Positions 23,132 to 32,581 of a stretch of 60,947 bases of DNA are shown piece by piece; within the stretch, counting starts at the first letter, position 1, and every line of letters begins with the position of its first letter. This DNA is from Desmonostoc muscorum FACHB-395 (GTDB taxonomy: Bacteria > Cyanobacteriota > Cyanobacteriia > Cyanobacteriales > Nostocaceae). Made by a program: the position numbers and the translations under genes. The notes below the pieces were generated by a model. The model saw only the letters and a program-made list of their open reading frames with translations, searched no databases and had not been told where the DNA came from. The DNA is taken from NCBI RefSeq assembly GCF_014698035.1, contig NZ_JACJSF010000045.1:1-60947 (forward strand), given 5' to 3'.

Positions 23132-23992
23132 ATGTCAACCCCCGATCGACCTTTTGCCAGTTATCACCTTTGGTCTCTAGTTGCCCCAGCGACCGGGCAA
23201 GAACGCTGGCATTGCCAGATGAGACGGGGGTTTATCAAAGCACGGCAACACGAACCACAAGTCAAAGCACTGCTAGCGCAAGCCACTGCACCCCAGCGCA
23301 TTGGCATACTCGCCCAAAAAGGTGTTTATGAGTTTCATCATCATAGGCATTTGCTGAAGCAATCAGATGGTGTAGAAAGAGTTGCACAGCTACTTAAGTT
23401 AGGCAATTCAAGCGTTCAAGTCCAGCAACGCGTCCTGCAAATTTTGCAAAAATATCATGATGCGCCGTTGCTTTTGGATAAAGATATTATCCAATTAACT
23501 CCGGGTGATGAAGGCTTTCCTAAGCCAATAGTAGTTGAGCAAGAGGATTATTGCTTTCGGTTATATGCGGCTATGGACTGCGTTTTCATTGAATCTGATA
23601 GGACTTTACATATTTTAGATTTCAAAACAGGTAAGTCAGCTTTTGACAAACGACAGGCATTAGTTTATTTGCTCGCTGCTCGTTATCTTTACCCTGAACA
23701 CGAAGCTGTCGCATCATTTTATAATTTAGAAATATGTAAAAAGTCTGAGTTAATTAGCATCAATAATAGTGAATTAGAATCTTTAAAATTTGAGTTAGCT
23801 AATATTGCCCATAAGCACCAGCACGATTTGCAAAAATATCAGGAAAAAACTACTAATTTTAGTAAAATTTTTCCTCCTAATCCTGGTTCTCACTGCCGCT
23901 TTTGTCCATTTAACTCAATCTGCGAATTTGCCGATTTTAAGCAACATCAGTCGTATCCACTGCCCAGTTTAAGAGTTAATATCAGAGGTTAG
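23132..23992 (+). CDS. Cas4/RecB-like PD-(D/E)XK nuclease with probable Fe-S cluster
   Basis: A 286-residue protein. D149, then D163 and K165 (ILDFKTGKSA) followed by the QALVYLLAARYLYP helix form a RecB-type nuclease core. Four cysteines, C28 and C255/C258/C264 (HCRFCPFNSICEF), have the one-plus-three spacing of the Fe-S cluster in Cas4 and AddB. Such enzymes are DNA exonucleases acting on ends. No CRISPR genes or helicase are adjacent, so it is a stand-alone member, likely in DNA repair. Its last 11 bases overlap the convergent PAS kinase gene. Confidence 0.85.
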   Translation: MSTPDRPFASYHLWSLVAPATGQERWHCQMRRGFIKARQHEPQVKALLAQATAPQRIGILAQKGVYEFHHHRHLLKQSDGVERVAQLLKLGNSSVQVQQRVLQILQKYHDAPLLLDKDIIQLTPGDEGFPKPIVVEQEDYCFRLYAAMDCVFIESDRTLHILDFKTGKSAFDKRQALVYLLAARYLYPEHEAVASFYNLEICKKSELISINNSELESLKFELANIAHKHQHDLQKYQEKTTNFSKIFPPNPGSHCRFCPFNSICEFADFKQHQSYPLPSLRVNIRG

Positions 23993-25370
23993 AAATTTGA
24001 CGTTGTTGAATGAGGGGAATGCGAATGATAAACTCAGTACCAACTCCTGGTTGCGAAATGCATTCTAAAGAGCCGCCATGTCTTTCTGTGATAATTTGGT
24101 GACTAATAGCCAGCCCCATACCCGTACCTTGTCCAACGGGCTTGGTCGTAAAAAAGGGATTAAATAGTTGCTTTTTAGCATCTTCTGGTATTCCGAGTCC
24201 GTTGTCGGCAATGCCAATTGTGACTTGATTTGGTGTTAGTAATTTGGTGCGAATATAAATTCGAGGATTATCCGTTTTTAGTCGTTTTTTTGTTGTCCAC
24301 CGAGATATAACCAATGAATCTTCTAAAGCATCGATCGCATTCACTAAAATATTCATAAATACTTGGTTTAACTGCCCAGCATAACATTCAACCAAGGGGA
24401 GATTGCCATATTCTTTGATCACCTCAATTTTCGGGCGCTGGTCAGTAGCCTTGAGGCGGCTTTGGATAATCATCATCGTACTATCAATTCCCTCATGGAT
24501 ATCAACCCGTTTCATTTCAGCTTCATCTAAGCGCGAGAAAGTCCGCAGGGAAAGCACAATCTCTCGAATCCGCTCTGCTCCCATCATCATCGATTGGAAT
24601 AATTTGGGTAAGTCTGACCTTAAGAAGTCTAGTTCAATTAAATCTGCAAACTCCTGAATTGCCTTGACTGATTGGGGATAATGTCTTTGGTAGAGGTCTA
24701 ACAGTGAAAATAAATTTTTGGTGTATTCATCAGCTGGGCTAATATTGCCGTAAATAAAGCTAACTGGGTTGTTGATTTCATGTGCCACACCTGCAACTAG
24801 TTGACCCAAACTGGACATTTTTTCGCTTTGGATTAACTGAGTTTGGGTATTTTGTAGTTTGGATAATGCTGTTTCTAGTTCTTGTGTTTGCTGTCGTAGG
24901 TCTGCTTCCGCTTGTTTAAGCACAGCATTACTATGGCGCAGGGCGGCTTCTACCTGCTTTTGCTCTGTTAAATCACGAATAATCCCAACTAAGAAACGAT
25001 TACCTAAATCATCCTTAAACAAATATTTTTTGGTCAGGATACAGTGTGTTGCGCCATTGGAATCTGTAAATAATTCCTCGTTTTCATGAGTTATCCCTGT
25101 AGTGAAAACCAGTTCATCTTTTTCCCAAAACACATTAGCTTCCGCTTTGGAAAAAACATCATAGTCAGACTTACCAATTAATTCTTCTCGGCTATACCCG
25201 ATGAAATTACAAAAGGCATCGTTAAGTAGTATCCACTGATGTTGGTCGTTTTTAAGAAAAATGGGGTCAGATATACCATTGATCATCCGCAGCAGAAAAG
25301 CCAGCGAGAAGTTTTGCTGCTGCGTATATTGTTTGTCAGAGAAGTCATTCAGAGATTTCCAATCATTCAT
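23982..25370 (-). CDS. PAS-domain sensor histidine kinase
   Basis: A 462-residue cytoplasmic kinase without membrane helices. One PAS domain (about 27-140) contains DPIFLKNDQHQWILLNDAF and FIGYSREELIGKSDYDVF and ends in GIIRDLTEQKQVEAAL. A coiled coil follows, then the H-box VAGVAHEINNPVSFIYGN with histidine near 197, and a HATPase domain with NILVNAIDAL, DNGLGIP and GQGTGMGLAI. The module is close to that of the kinase at 14092-16692. No response regulator is adjacent. The stimulus is unknown; no haem or flavin ligand could be recognised in the PAS domain. Confidence 0.92.
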   Translation of the reverse strand: MNDWKSLNDFSDKQYTQQQNFSLAFLLRMINGISDPIFLKNDQHQWILLNDAFCNFIGYSREELIGKSDYDVFSKAEANVFWEKDELVFTTGITHENEELFTDSNGATHCILTKKYLFKDDLGNRFLVGIIRDLTEQKQVEAALRHSNAVLKQAEADLRQQTQELETALSKLQNTQTQLIQSEKMSSLGQLVAGVAHEINNPVSFIYGNISPADEYTKNLFSLLDLYQRHYPQSVKAIQEFADLIELDFLRSDLPKLFQSMMMGAERIREIVLSLRTFSRLDEAEMKRVDIHEGIDSTMMIIQSRLKATDQRPKIEVIKEYGNLPLVECYAGQLNQVFMNILVNAIDALEDSLVISRWTTKKRLKTDNPRIYIRTKLLTPNQVTIGIADNGLGIPEDAKKQLFNPFFTTKPVGQGTGMGLAISHQIITERHGGSLECISQPGVGTEFIIRIPLIQQRQISNL

Positions 25371-25453
25371 GCCCTTAGTCTGAATCTAAAATGTTGTTTT
25401 CATGGTTGATGAATAGGAAAAACCACTAAATCAACATAGCCTAAAAAGCAGAT

Positions 25454-25481
25454 AAAAACCTCAGCGATATGATCGCTGAGG
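25454..25481 (-). terminator. Terminator of the transglutaminase-like gene
   Basis: Perfect 10 bp stem (CCTCAGCGAT / ATCGCTGAGG) with a 3-nt loop; on the minus strand it is followed by TTTTT. It lies 80 bp after the stop of the gene ending at 25561. Confidence 0.85.
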
Positions 25482-25560
25482 CTCTAAAAGACTGGCTCAA
25501 TAATCCTGAAAAACAGGAGCTAATTAAAAAGCATAATTCGGGTAAATAAATCGAAGAAAT

Positions 25561-27231
25561 TCAAAAGGGTGGTAATTCTTTAAGAATTGTGAACCGAATA
25601 TGATTAATCGCTAAATCACCGATGGGGATATCTTCTTTGGTTAGCCGCGCACCTTGACTTGTCACGGTTTCAAAAGTGATACCTTTGCCAATTTCAATGT
25701 GATACCAGCATAAGCCCATAAAAAAGCGCGTCGGATAAGGCCCACCTTCACCTATATCGTCAGGATTTGATTCCATTGGCAACCAACCAAAATTCGGGAC
25801 GTAGAACTCCAGCCAAACATGATTAAAGTCTGGTTGTAGTGGTACTCCTAGTAAGTCACTATGGGGAGGACATTTGTACCTACCTACGGTGCGGCAGGGG
25901 ATGCCATTTAAACGGGCTAGGGCAAGCAATACGCCGACATATTCCCCACAGGAACCAACGCCCCGTTCTAAAACTATATCTGGCGTGTCGATGTAAGGTT
26001 TAATACCGTAAGATAACTGGTCGTATACGTAGTTGCGGATGCTGTGCATTTTTCGCAGTACATTTGTTTCAGAACCAATTGCTTCTCTGGCGGCACGGCG
26101 AACAATGGTAGTATCCATTGCTAAATCGTCGTCATCTACTAGGTAGCGTGTTTGTAATTCTGGAGATAGTTCAGGTATATCTTCAACATCTCTAGGTGTG
26201 ATGCGATACTTAATTCCTCGAACTTCCACAAGTGCTTTCCAGCCAAATATATGCCGCTCACCTGGAGCTAGAGAATCAAATTTAAAGACTGCTACACGTT
26301 GCCCTTCTATTACTTCTTCTGTAAAGGGTATACCAATTGCTTCAACGTGTTTCACCTTTTGACGCTCAGTTTCCGATGGTAGGGCGATGCGCCATTCGAC
26401 ATCAGGTAAATACACCTCGTCTAAGGGTGCAATTTCCTCAGCATAAGACATTTCAATGAGATAGCCATTAGAGAGGGCGTAGCGCTTATCTGGCTGGTAA
26501 TGATAATGCAGGGGATGAATAAAAGTGCGATCGCGGAATGTTAGCTCATGACTTGGATCGGCATTGGGGTTATCCCGGATATAAGGCTCCTCGGAGGCGT
26601 AGGCAACGTAAATACTTTCTTTACCTGTTTCGGCATTTTTATGTATCGCTATGCCTGTAGGACATTCAAACGGTGTCAGGACACTAAATTGCAGTTCTCC
26701 TGTTGCCCTGTCCATTGCGTACACTGATTGTTCGGTGCGATCGCAAATCCATAGCATTTCTTGGTTAACGGCTAAATTCTCTATCCCAACTCCAGGGGCA
26801 TAAAATCTGGTAATTTCTTTTCGTGTTTCGCGGTCATAAACCAAAATGTAGCCCAGCCGTTGGCAGCTGACATAGACTGTTGTTTCCCAAACAGCAACGC
26901 CGTCAGCCGGATAAGGCAATGTCACAAAATGTTCCAGACCCAAAGCATTGAGCTTGCACAAGTAAACACTATTTTCGCGGCTCACCCACAGGGAATCTTC
27001 CCATACCGCTATACCAGTGACATCGGTAAATTCTTTAACTTGATGGGGATTGAGAATTTTGCTGTTGTCAGAGGTGGGATCAATCTCCAGTAGATGCCCT
27101 TTAATACTGTCAATGGCAATGAGTCTATCTTTAATGAAAGTAATGCCACACAGGGTAGCAGCAGTAAGCGGTCGAATTGTTTTTTGCCCAAACATCTGGC
27201 TAACGGTCAAAGTGGGGAGTGCAAAACTCAT
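25561..27231 (-). CDS. Transglutaminase-like protein with N-terminal beta-propeller-like region
   Basis: From ATG 27231 (MSFALPTL) it has 556 residues; 27240 or an upstream TTG are alternatives. The first 240 residues show repeating blades of NHL/Vgb type (DVTGIAVWEDSLWVSREN, ADGVAVWETTVYVSCQR, IENLAVNQEMLWICDRT, PTGIAIHKN). The last 220 residues form a transglutaminase-like cysteine-protease fold: catalytic Cys in GVGSCGEYVGVLLALARLNGIPCRTVG-like context, His in FNHVWLEFYVPNFGWLP and the following polar residue in MESNPDD. No signal peptide is evident. The substrate is unknown. A terminator follows at 25454. Confidence 0.85.
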   Translation of the reverse strand: MSFALPTLTVSQMFGQKTIRPLTAATLCGITFIKDRLIAIDSIKGHLLEIDPTSDNSKILNPHQVKEFTDVTGIAVWEDSLWVSRENSVYLCKLNALGLEHFVTLPYPADGVAVWETTVYVSCQRLGYILVYDRETRKEITRFYAPGVGIENLAVNQEMLWICDRTEQSVYAMDRATGELQFSVLTPFECPTGIAIHKNAETGKESIYVAYASEEPYIRDNPNADPSHELTFRDRTFIHPLHYHYQPDKRYALSNGYLIEMSYAEEIAPLDEVYLPDVEWRIALPSETERQKVKHVEAIGIPFTEEVIEGQRVAVFKFDSLAPGERHIFGWKALVEVRGIKYRITPRDVEDIPELSPELQTRYLVDDDDLAMDTTIVRRAAREAIGSETNVLRKMHSIRNYVYDQLSYGIKPYIDTPDIVLERGVGSCGEYVGVLLALARLNGIPCRTVGRYKCPPHSDLLGVPLQPDFNHVWLEFYVPNFGWLPMESNPDDIGEGGPYPTRFFMGLCWYHIEIGKGITFETVTSQGARLTKEDIPIGDLAINHIRFTILKELPPF

Positions 27232-27874
27232 ATTAAGCATATTTATTGAATGGTTTAGCACGCCTGGGTAATTCAAAATTCAAAATTCAGCTGGAAAAGT
27301 TTGCTAGATTGGTAAACCCTAATGGCACTCCAGTTTACTTGAGCGGCGAAATACGCAAGGGACTGGCTCAACTTTCCGCAAAATTAAAAATGAGAAATGC
27401 AATCGTGCCATACATCCTGGCTATTGACTACGGGATGAAATGAAAGGAATGGCAGCCTAAAATTAATTGTGACATATCCTCTGTAACAAAGCTTCAAAGC
27501 TCTATTACTCATAATTATCGGTAAAATGTGTTCCGATCAACTCTTTCGTGAGAAATAATACTATGTCAAAATGGGGGGATTTACAAATGTTAAGAATTAC
27601 ATATACATTTATCAAGCAAGACAGGAGGAAAAATGTCCTCACTCTTGAACTGCTCTCACCAGAGCAAGCTTGGGTTTAAAACCCCATTAACGATAGTTCA
27701 ATGACTTCAATGACTTAAATTCATCCGGGGTCAAATCCCCAACTGAAAAGTTCCTTCCGTCTCCTTCACATATCTAGGCGATCGCCTTACGCCTTAATGT
27801 AACTTTAGAAGATGGAATTCCTGCCATCACTAAATTATGATCGAATTTTGTAACCATTTGCTGTGACCTACACG
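27232..27874. other. Divergent intergenic region, no gene seen
   Basis: About 640 bp between the transglutaminase-like gene and the Ca2+-ATPase gene. A 65-codon plus-strand frame (27246-27443) overlaps the neighbouring gene's start and shows no family features. GGGGTCAAATCCCC near 27711 resembles a tRNA T-arm but has no companion arms. The region should contain both promoters. Confidence 0.45.
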
Positions 27875-30733
27875 ATGTCTGCTAATTCTCTGCCTGAAGG
27901 TGCCGCCGTTTGGCATAGTTTAGAAGTTGATAAAGCGCTAGAACTGCTCGATAGTAATGCAGACAGTGGCTTAACACCTCAAGAAATTCAACAGAGGTTG
28001 CAAAAATACGGCCTCAACGAACTTGAAGAAACTGCTGGCCGTAGTGCTTGGGAAATTCTGCTAGATCAGTTCAAGAACATTATGTTGTTGATGCTGATTG
28101 GCGTAGCTCTGATTTCTGGGTTTTTAGACCTGATGGCTTTGCGGGCGGGCGATTTGAAGCCCGGTGAAGTGCCATTTAAAGATACAATCGCTATTTTAGC
28201 AATTGTGATTCTCAATGGCATACTCGGCTATGTCCAAGAAAGCCGTGCCGAAAAAGCCTTGGCAGCCCTGAAAAAAATGACTTCTCCCTTAGTACGGGTC
28301 ATCCGCGACACCAGACTGGTGGAGATAGCAGCCAAGGAACTAGTTCCAGGGGATGTAATGCTGCTGGAAGCTGGAATGCAGATAGCTGCGGATGGACGTT
28401 TAATAGAACAGTCTAATTTACAAGTGCGTGAGTCGGCATTGACTGGTGAAGCCGAAGCGGTGAATAAACAGGCATCACTAAAATTGCCAGAGGAAACATC
28501 ATTAGGCGATCGCCTTAATGTCGTGTATCAAGGAACCGAGGTAGTCCAAGGACGCGGTAAGGTTCTGGTGACTAACATCGGCATGACTACAGAATTAGGC
28601 AAAATTGCTGCGATGTTGCAGGCGGTGGAAAGTGAACCTACACCCTTACAGCAACGCATGACTCAACTGGGTAATGTCCTGGTTACGGGTTCTTTAATTC
28701 TCGTGGCGATCGTCGTCGTTGGTGGTGTCATCAAGGACGGAGGTTTTAAAAACATCCAAGAACTTTTGGAAGTTTCCTTGAGTATGGCGGTTGCTGTAGT
28801 ACCAGAAGGTTTACCAGCTGTAATTACCGTTACATTGGCACTGGGAACCCAGCGAATGGTGCGCCAAAATGCCTTGATTCGCAAACTGCCAGCAGTAGAA
28901 ACATTAGGTTCTGTAACCACCATCTGTTCTGATAAAACCGGCACCCTGACTCAAAATAAAATGGTGGTGCAATCGGTTTATACCAATGACAAAACTTTTC
29001 GTGTCACCGGCGAAGGTTATGCTCCTACAGGGGACTTTCAGTTAGATGGTCAAAAAGTTTCCTTAGAGGAGTCTCCAGAAATTTCCGCGTTATCAGTCGC
29101 CTGTGCTGTTTGCAATGATTCAGTGTTGCAAAAAGAACAAGGTGAATGGGCAATTTTGGGAGATCCGACAGAGGGAGCATTAGTTACCCTGGCGGGAAAA
29201 GCCGGAATCGAAAAAGACCAGTGGAACAGTAAGTTACCTCGCGTCGCTGAGTTCCCCTTTTCTTCGGAACGCAAGCGGATGAGCGTGATTTCTCAAGTGG
29301 AGGGAGTCGCCACAGGTGAAGCGTCTTCGAGAGGCGTTGACCCAGCGATCGCCGGTTTTCTCCAATCTGAACCTTACTTAATGTTTACCAAAGGTTCTCC
29401 AGAGTTAACCTTGGCACGTTCCACTCAGATTCATTTGGGCAATCACTCAGCCCCCTTAACCGAAGAACAACGCCAGAAAATTTTGGCAGAAAATGACCTG
29501 ATGGCAAGTAAAGGTTTGCGGGTACTAGGTTTTGCCTACAAATCTCTCGCGGAAATTCCACCGGACGGTTCAAGCGAGGCATCTGAGCAAGAATTAGTGT
29601 GGCTGGGATTGGTAGGAATGCTGGATGCGCCACGCCCAGAGGTGAGGGCAGCAGTCCAAGAATGTCGAGATGCAGGTATTCGCCCAGTGATGATTACTGG
29701 CGACCACCAATTAACAGCACGAGCGATCGCTACCGATTTAGGAATTGCCCAAGAAGGCGATCGCGTTCTCACCGGTCAAGAATTGCAACGGATGAGTGAT
29801 GAGGAATTAGAGCAAAACGTTGACCTAGTAAGCATTTATGCTAGGGTTTCCCCAGAACACAAACTGCGAATTGTCCAAGCGTTGCAACGTCGGGGACGGT
29901 TTGTAGCGATGACGGGCGATGGTGTTAACGATGCCCCAGCCCTCAAACAAGCCGATATTGGTATTGCAATGGGCATTACTGGCACTGATGTCAGTAAGGA
30001 AGCCAGCGATATGGTGTTACTTGATGACAACTTCGCCACCATTGTTAGCGCCACCAAGGAAGGTAGAGTTGTTTACACCAATATTCGCCGCTTTATTAAA
30101 TACATCTTGGGCAGTAACATTGGCGAAGTTCTGACCATTGCAGCCGCACCCTTAATTGGTTTGGGAGGCGTTCCCCTTACCCCCTTACAAATTCTCTGGA
30201 TGAACTTGGTGACAGACGGTTTACCAGCCTTGGCATTAGCTGTGGAACCTCCAGAACCGGATGTGATGCAACGTCCGCCTTTTAGTCCCCGCGAAAGTAT
30301 TTTCGCTAGGGGATTGGGTTCTTACATGATTCGCATTGGGATTATTTTTGCCATTATCACCATTGCCTTGATGTGGTGGGCTTATCAACATACCCATGCT
30401 GCTGGGTATCAAGGCGATCCCGAAACTTGGAAAACAATGGTATTTACGACCTTGTGTATTGCCCAAATGGGTCATGCGATCGCCATTCGCTCCAATAACC
30501 GACTGACTATCGAGATGAATCCCTTCTCCAATATTTTTGTACTAGCGGCTGTTGTCGTCACCACGATTTTGCAGTTGATGCTAATTTACGTCCCACCCCT
30601 GCGAGATTTCTTTGGTACTCACTACCTCAATATGCAAGAGTTGGGCGTTTGTATTGGCTTCAGTGCTTTAATGTTTGTCTGGATTGAAGCGGAGAAGATA
30701 TTTCTGCGGATTATGGGCAAGAAGGCTGTGTAA
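27875..30733 (+). CDS. Calcium-transporting P-type ATPase (PacL-like)
   Basis: A 952-residue P2-type ATPase (ATG 27875; GTG 27863 would add four residues). It has an N-terminal actuator domain with ALTGEAEAVNK, the phosphorylation motif CSDKTGTLTQNKM near residue 353, the nucleotide-binding segment MFTKGSPE, and the hinge MTGDGVNDAPALKQADIGIAMG. About ten membrane helices occur, with PEGLPAV in helix 4 (calcium site) and NLVTDGLPALALA in helix 6. It exports Ca2+ from the cytoplasm using ATP. GEASSRGVDP near residue 480 lies in the variable nucleotide-domain loop and may derive from a repeat insertion. recF follows 146 bp later. Confidence 0.93.
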   Translation: MSANSLPEGAAVWHSLEVDKALELLDSNADSGLTPQEIQQRLQKYGLNELEETAGRSAWEILLDQFKNIMLLMLIGVALISGFLDLMALRAGDLKPGEVPFKDTIAILAIVILNGILGYVQESRAEKALAALKKMTSPLVRVIRDTRLVEIAAKELVPGDVMLLEAGMQIAADGRLIEQSNLQVRESALTGEAEAVNKQASLKLPEETSLGDRLNVVYQGTEVVQGRGKVLVTNIGMTTELGKIAAMLQAVESEPTPLQQRMTQLGNVLVTGSLILVAIVVVGGVIKDGGFKNIQELLEVSLSMAVAVVPEGLPAVITVTLALGTQRMVRQNALIRKLPAVETLGSVTTICSDKTGTLTQNKMVVQSVYTNDKTFRVTGEGYAPTGDFQLDGQKVSLEESPEISALSVACAVCNDSVLQKEQGEWAILGDPTEGALVTLAGKAGIEKDQWNSKLPRVAEFPFSSERKRMSVISQVEGVATGEASSRGVDPAIAGFLQSEPYLMFTKGSPELTLARSTQIHLGNHSAPLTEEQRQKILAENDLMASKGLRVLGFAYKSLAEIPPDGSSEASEQELVWLGLVGMLDAPRPEVRAAVQECRDAGIRPVMITGDHQLTARAIATDLGIAQEGDRVLTGQELQRMSDEELEQNVDLVSIYARVSPEHKLRIVQALQRRGRFVAMTGDGVNDAPALKQADIGIAMGITGTDVSKEASDMVLLDDNFATIVSATKEGRVVYTNIRRFIKYILGSNIGEVLTIAAAPLIGLGGVPLTPLQILWMNLVTDGLPALALAVEPPEPDVMQRPPFSPRESIFARGLGSYMIRIGIIFAIITIALMWWAYQHTHAAGYQGDPETWKTMVFTTLCIAQMGHAIAIRSNNRLTIEMNPFSNIFVLAAVVVTTILQLMLIYVPPLRDFFGTHYLNMQELGVCIGFSALMFVWIEAEKIFLRIMGKKAV

Positions 30734-30734
30734 A

Positions 30735-30873
30735 TTGGGCATGGGGAATTGGGAATGGGAAATGGGGAATGGGGCATTGGTTATTCTCTTCTACCCCTCT
30801 AATCTTTTACTTCTTATTTTTCTCCATCCTTCCTAATGCTCAATTCCCAATTCCCAATTCCCAATTCCCAATC
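30735..30873. repeat. Inverted STRR heptamers upstream of recF
   Basis: GGGAATT/GGGAAAT units (30735-30780) are followed by complementary AATTCCC units (30838-30873). The two blocks could fold into a long imperfect hairpin in the recF leader. Translating the second block gives QFPIPNSQFPIP, a false extension of recF. Confidence 0.8.
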
Positions 30874-30879
30874 CCTGCT

Positions 30880-32004
30880 ATGTACCTGAAAACTCTAAAC
30901 CTCCGACAATTTCGCAATTATCAAGACCAAAAGGTTGAATTTACTGCTGCCAAAACAATTTTGGTAGGTAATAACGCTCAGGGAAAATCGAATTTGTTGG
31001 AGGCGGTGGAGTTGCTGGCGACATTGCGATCACACCGCATGACCCGCGATCGCGATTTGGTTCAAGAAGGGGAAGCTATAGCCCAAATTAATGCCACCCT
31101 TGAGCGACAAACAGGCGTTAGTGACCTGACTTTAACGCTTCGGCGCAATGGTCGTCGGAGCGTTGCTCTCAATGGTGAGTCTATCCGCCGTCAAATGGAT
31201 TTTCTTGGCGTTCTCAACGCAGTGCAGTTTTCCAGCCTGGATTTAGACCTAGTACGCGGCGGCCCGGAGGGTCGCCGCAACTGGTTGGATACACTCTTAA
31301 TTCAACTCGAACCAGTTTATGCTCACATTTTGCAGCAGTATAATCATGTATTACGCCAGCGCAATGCCTTTTTAAAACGCCATGTAGAGACTTTGGATGC
31401 AACGTCTCTACACTCAGAACTAGCAGTGTGGGATGCACAGTTAGCTACCACAGGAACCAGGGTAATTAGAAGACGCGATCGCGCCATAGAAAGATTAGCT
31501 CCTATTGCTAGTGCTTGGCACGCCAGTATTAGCGGCAGTACAGAAATTCTGCAAATCAATTACGTGCCTAATATTCCTTCAGAGGATAACCAGCCAGAAG
31601 AAGTACAGCAAGCTTTTTTAGCAAAAATCCAGCAGCGAGCCGTTGCTGAAATGCACCAAGGTACTACTCTTGTCGGCCCCCATCGAGACGAAATAGAATT
31701 AACTATTAACCAGACACCCGCTCGTCAATACGGTTCTCAAGGTCAACAACGGACGCTGGTTCTAGCTTTAAAATTAGCCGAATTACAATTAATTGAAGAA
31801 GTCGTCAAAGAGCCACCATTGCTATTACTTGATGATGTTCTTGCCGAACTAGATTTATCCCGCCAAAATCAATTGCTTGATGCTATTCAAGACCGCTTTC
31901 AAACCCTAATTACTACCACTCACTTGGGTTCTTTTGATTCCCAGTGGTTAAAGTCCTCCCAAATTCTTTTTGTGAAAGCAGGAGAAATAATCCCAAATTT
32001 TTGA
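30880..32004 (+). CDS. recF: DNA replication/repair protein RecF
   Basis: A 374-residue SMC-like ATPase, normal for RecF. Walker A is VGNNAQGKSNLLEAVELL (from about residue 25), the signature motif is in the RQYGSQGQQRTLVLALKLAE segment near 280, and Walker B is LLLLDDVLAELD near 310. RecF loads RecA at gaps with RecO and RecR. I chose ATG 30880 (MYLKTLNLRQFRNYQ), which is the family N-terminus; an open frame 37 codons longer upstream is made of repeat DNA. It follows the Ca2+-ATPase on the same strand with a repeat-filled gap. Confidence 0.95.
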   Translation: MYLKTLNLRQFRNYQDQKVEFTAAKTILVGNNAQGKSNLLEAVELLATLRSHRMTRDRDLVQEGEAIAQINATLERQTGVSDLTLTLRRNGRRSVALNGESIRRQMDFLGVLNAVQFSSLDLDLVRGGPEGRRNWLDTLLIQLEPVYAHILQQYNHVLRQRNAFLKRHVETLDATSLHSELAVWDAQLATTGTRVIRRRDRAIERLAPIASAWHASISGSTEILQINYVPNIPSEDNQPEEVQQAFLAKIQQRAVAEMHQGTTLVGPHRDEIELTINQTPARQYGSQGQQRTLVLALKLAELQLIEEVVKEPPLLLLDDVLAELDLSRQNQLLDAIQDRFQTLITTTHLGSFDSQWLKSSQILFVKAGEIIPNF

Positions 32005-32009
32005 CATCC

Positions 32010-32122
32010 TCACCGCCGTGAACGCACGGTGATTCTGGAGTAAGGAGTAATAAGTAATAAGTAATGAGTAAATACCCATTTTTCATTCACTCATTACTCA
32101 TTACTCCTTACTCACTACTCAT
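32010..32122. repeat. Hairpin and STRR inverted repeat after recF
   Basis: First a short hairpin CACCGCCGTGAACGCACGGTG, reminiscent of IS200/IS605 element ends. Then GAGTAAGGAGTAATAAGTAA heptamers and a complementary TCATTACTCATTACTCCTTA block. This separates the convergent recF and mgtC-like genes. Confidence 0.65.
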
Positions 32123-32581
32123 TTATTGATGTTTTTCTAACCTTTTAAAAACGTTGAGAATCAGAAAAGTCAGCAGAGTACCAATCAATCCTAACTGCCA
32201 CAAACCACAACCGGCTGCAATTCCCAATGCAGACGAAACCCAAATAGCTGCTGCTGATGTGAGTCCGTGAATTTCAAGTCGCTGTGATTCTTGAGAAGAT
32301 TGGCGCACAATTTCTCCAGCACCGAGAAATCCTACACCGGCTGCAATTCCTTGAATGACGCGGCTAAGTGCATCAGGACTATTTTGCAGCCCTGCTGTTT
32401 GCATAATTATCAAGGTAAACACAGCTGAACCTAGACTCACCAGCGTGTGAGTTCTTAAACCGGCTGGTTTGCGGCTAATTTGGCGTTCTAAGCCGATAAT
32501 CGCTCCTATAAATAATGCAAAGCATAATCTGAAGCTGATATTTAGCCAATCATTAGTTGCAATGTAGTAAGTGTTTGGCAA
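32123..32581 (-). CDS. MgtC/SapB-family membrane protein
   Basis: A 152-residue protein with four to five membrane helices and the family core FIGAIIGLERQISRKPAGLRTHTLVSLGSAVFTL, followed by VIQGIAAGVGFLGAGEIVRQ and LTSAAAIWVSSALGIAAG. The conserved ER.....AGLRTH and GFLGAG segments are clear. MgtC proteins affect Mg2+ limitation, membrane potential or phosphate homeostasis. It is the short form lacking the C-terminal ACT-like domain. It is convergent with recF. Confidence 0.9.
   Translation of the reverse strand: MPNTYYIATNDWLNISFRLCFALFIGAIIGLERQISRKPAGLRTHTLVSLGSAVFTLIIMQTAGLQNSPDALSRVIQGIAAGVGFLGAGEIVRQSSQESQRLEIHGLTSAAAIWVSSALGIAAGCGLWQLGLIGTLLTFLILNVFKRLEKHQ

Noticed and set aside
27246..27443. 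65-codon plus-strand frame
   Set aside because: Begins near the start of the transglutaminase-like gene on the other strand; no ribosome-binding site or motif.
30769..30879. N-terminal extension of the recF reading frame by 37 codons
   Set aside because: It is translated STRR repeat DNA (QFPIPNSQFPIP); RecF family proteins begin at MYLKTLNLRQF.
32010..32035. IS200/IS605 end remnant after recF
   Set aside because: The CACCGCCGTG..CACGGTG hairpin fits the shape, but no second end, tnpA or tnpB sequence is near, so I do not call a mobile element.
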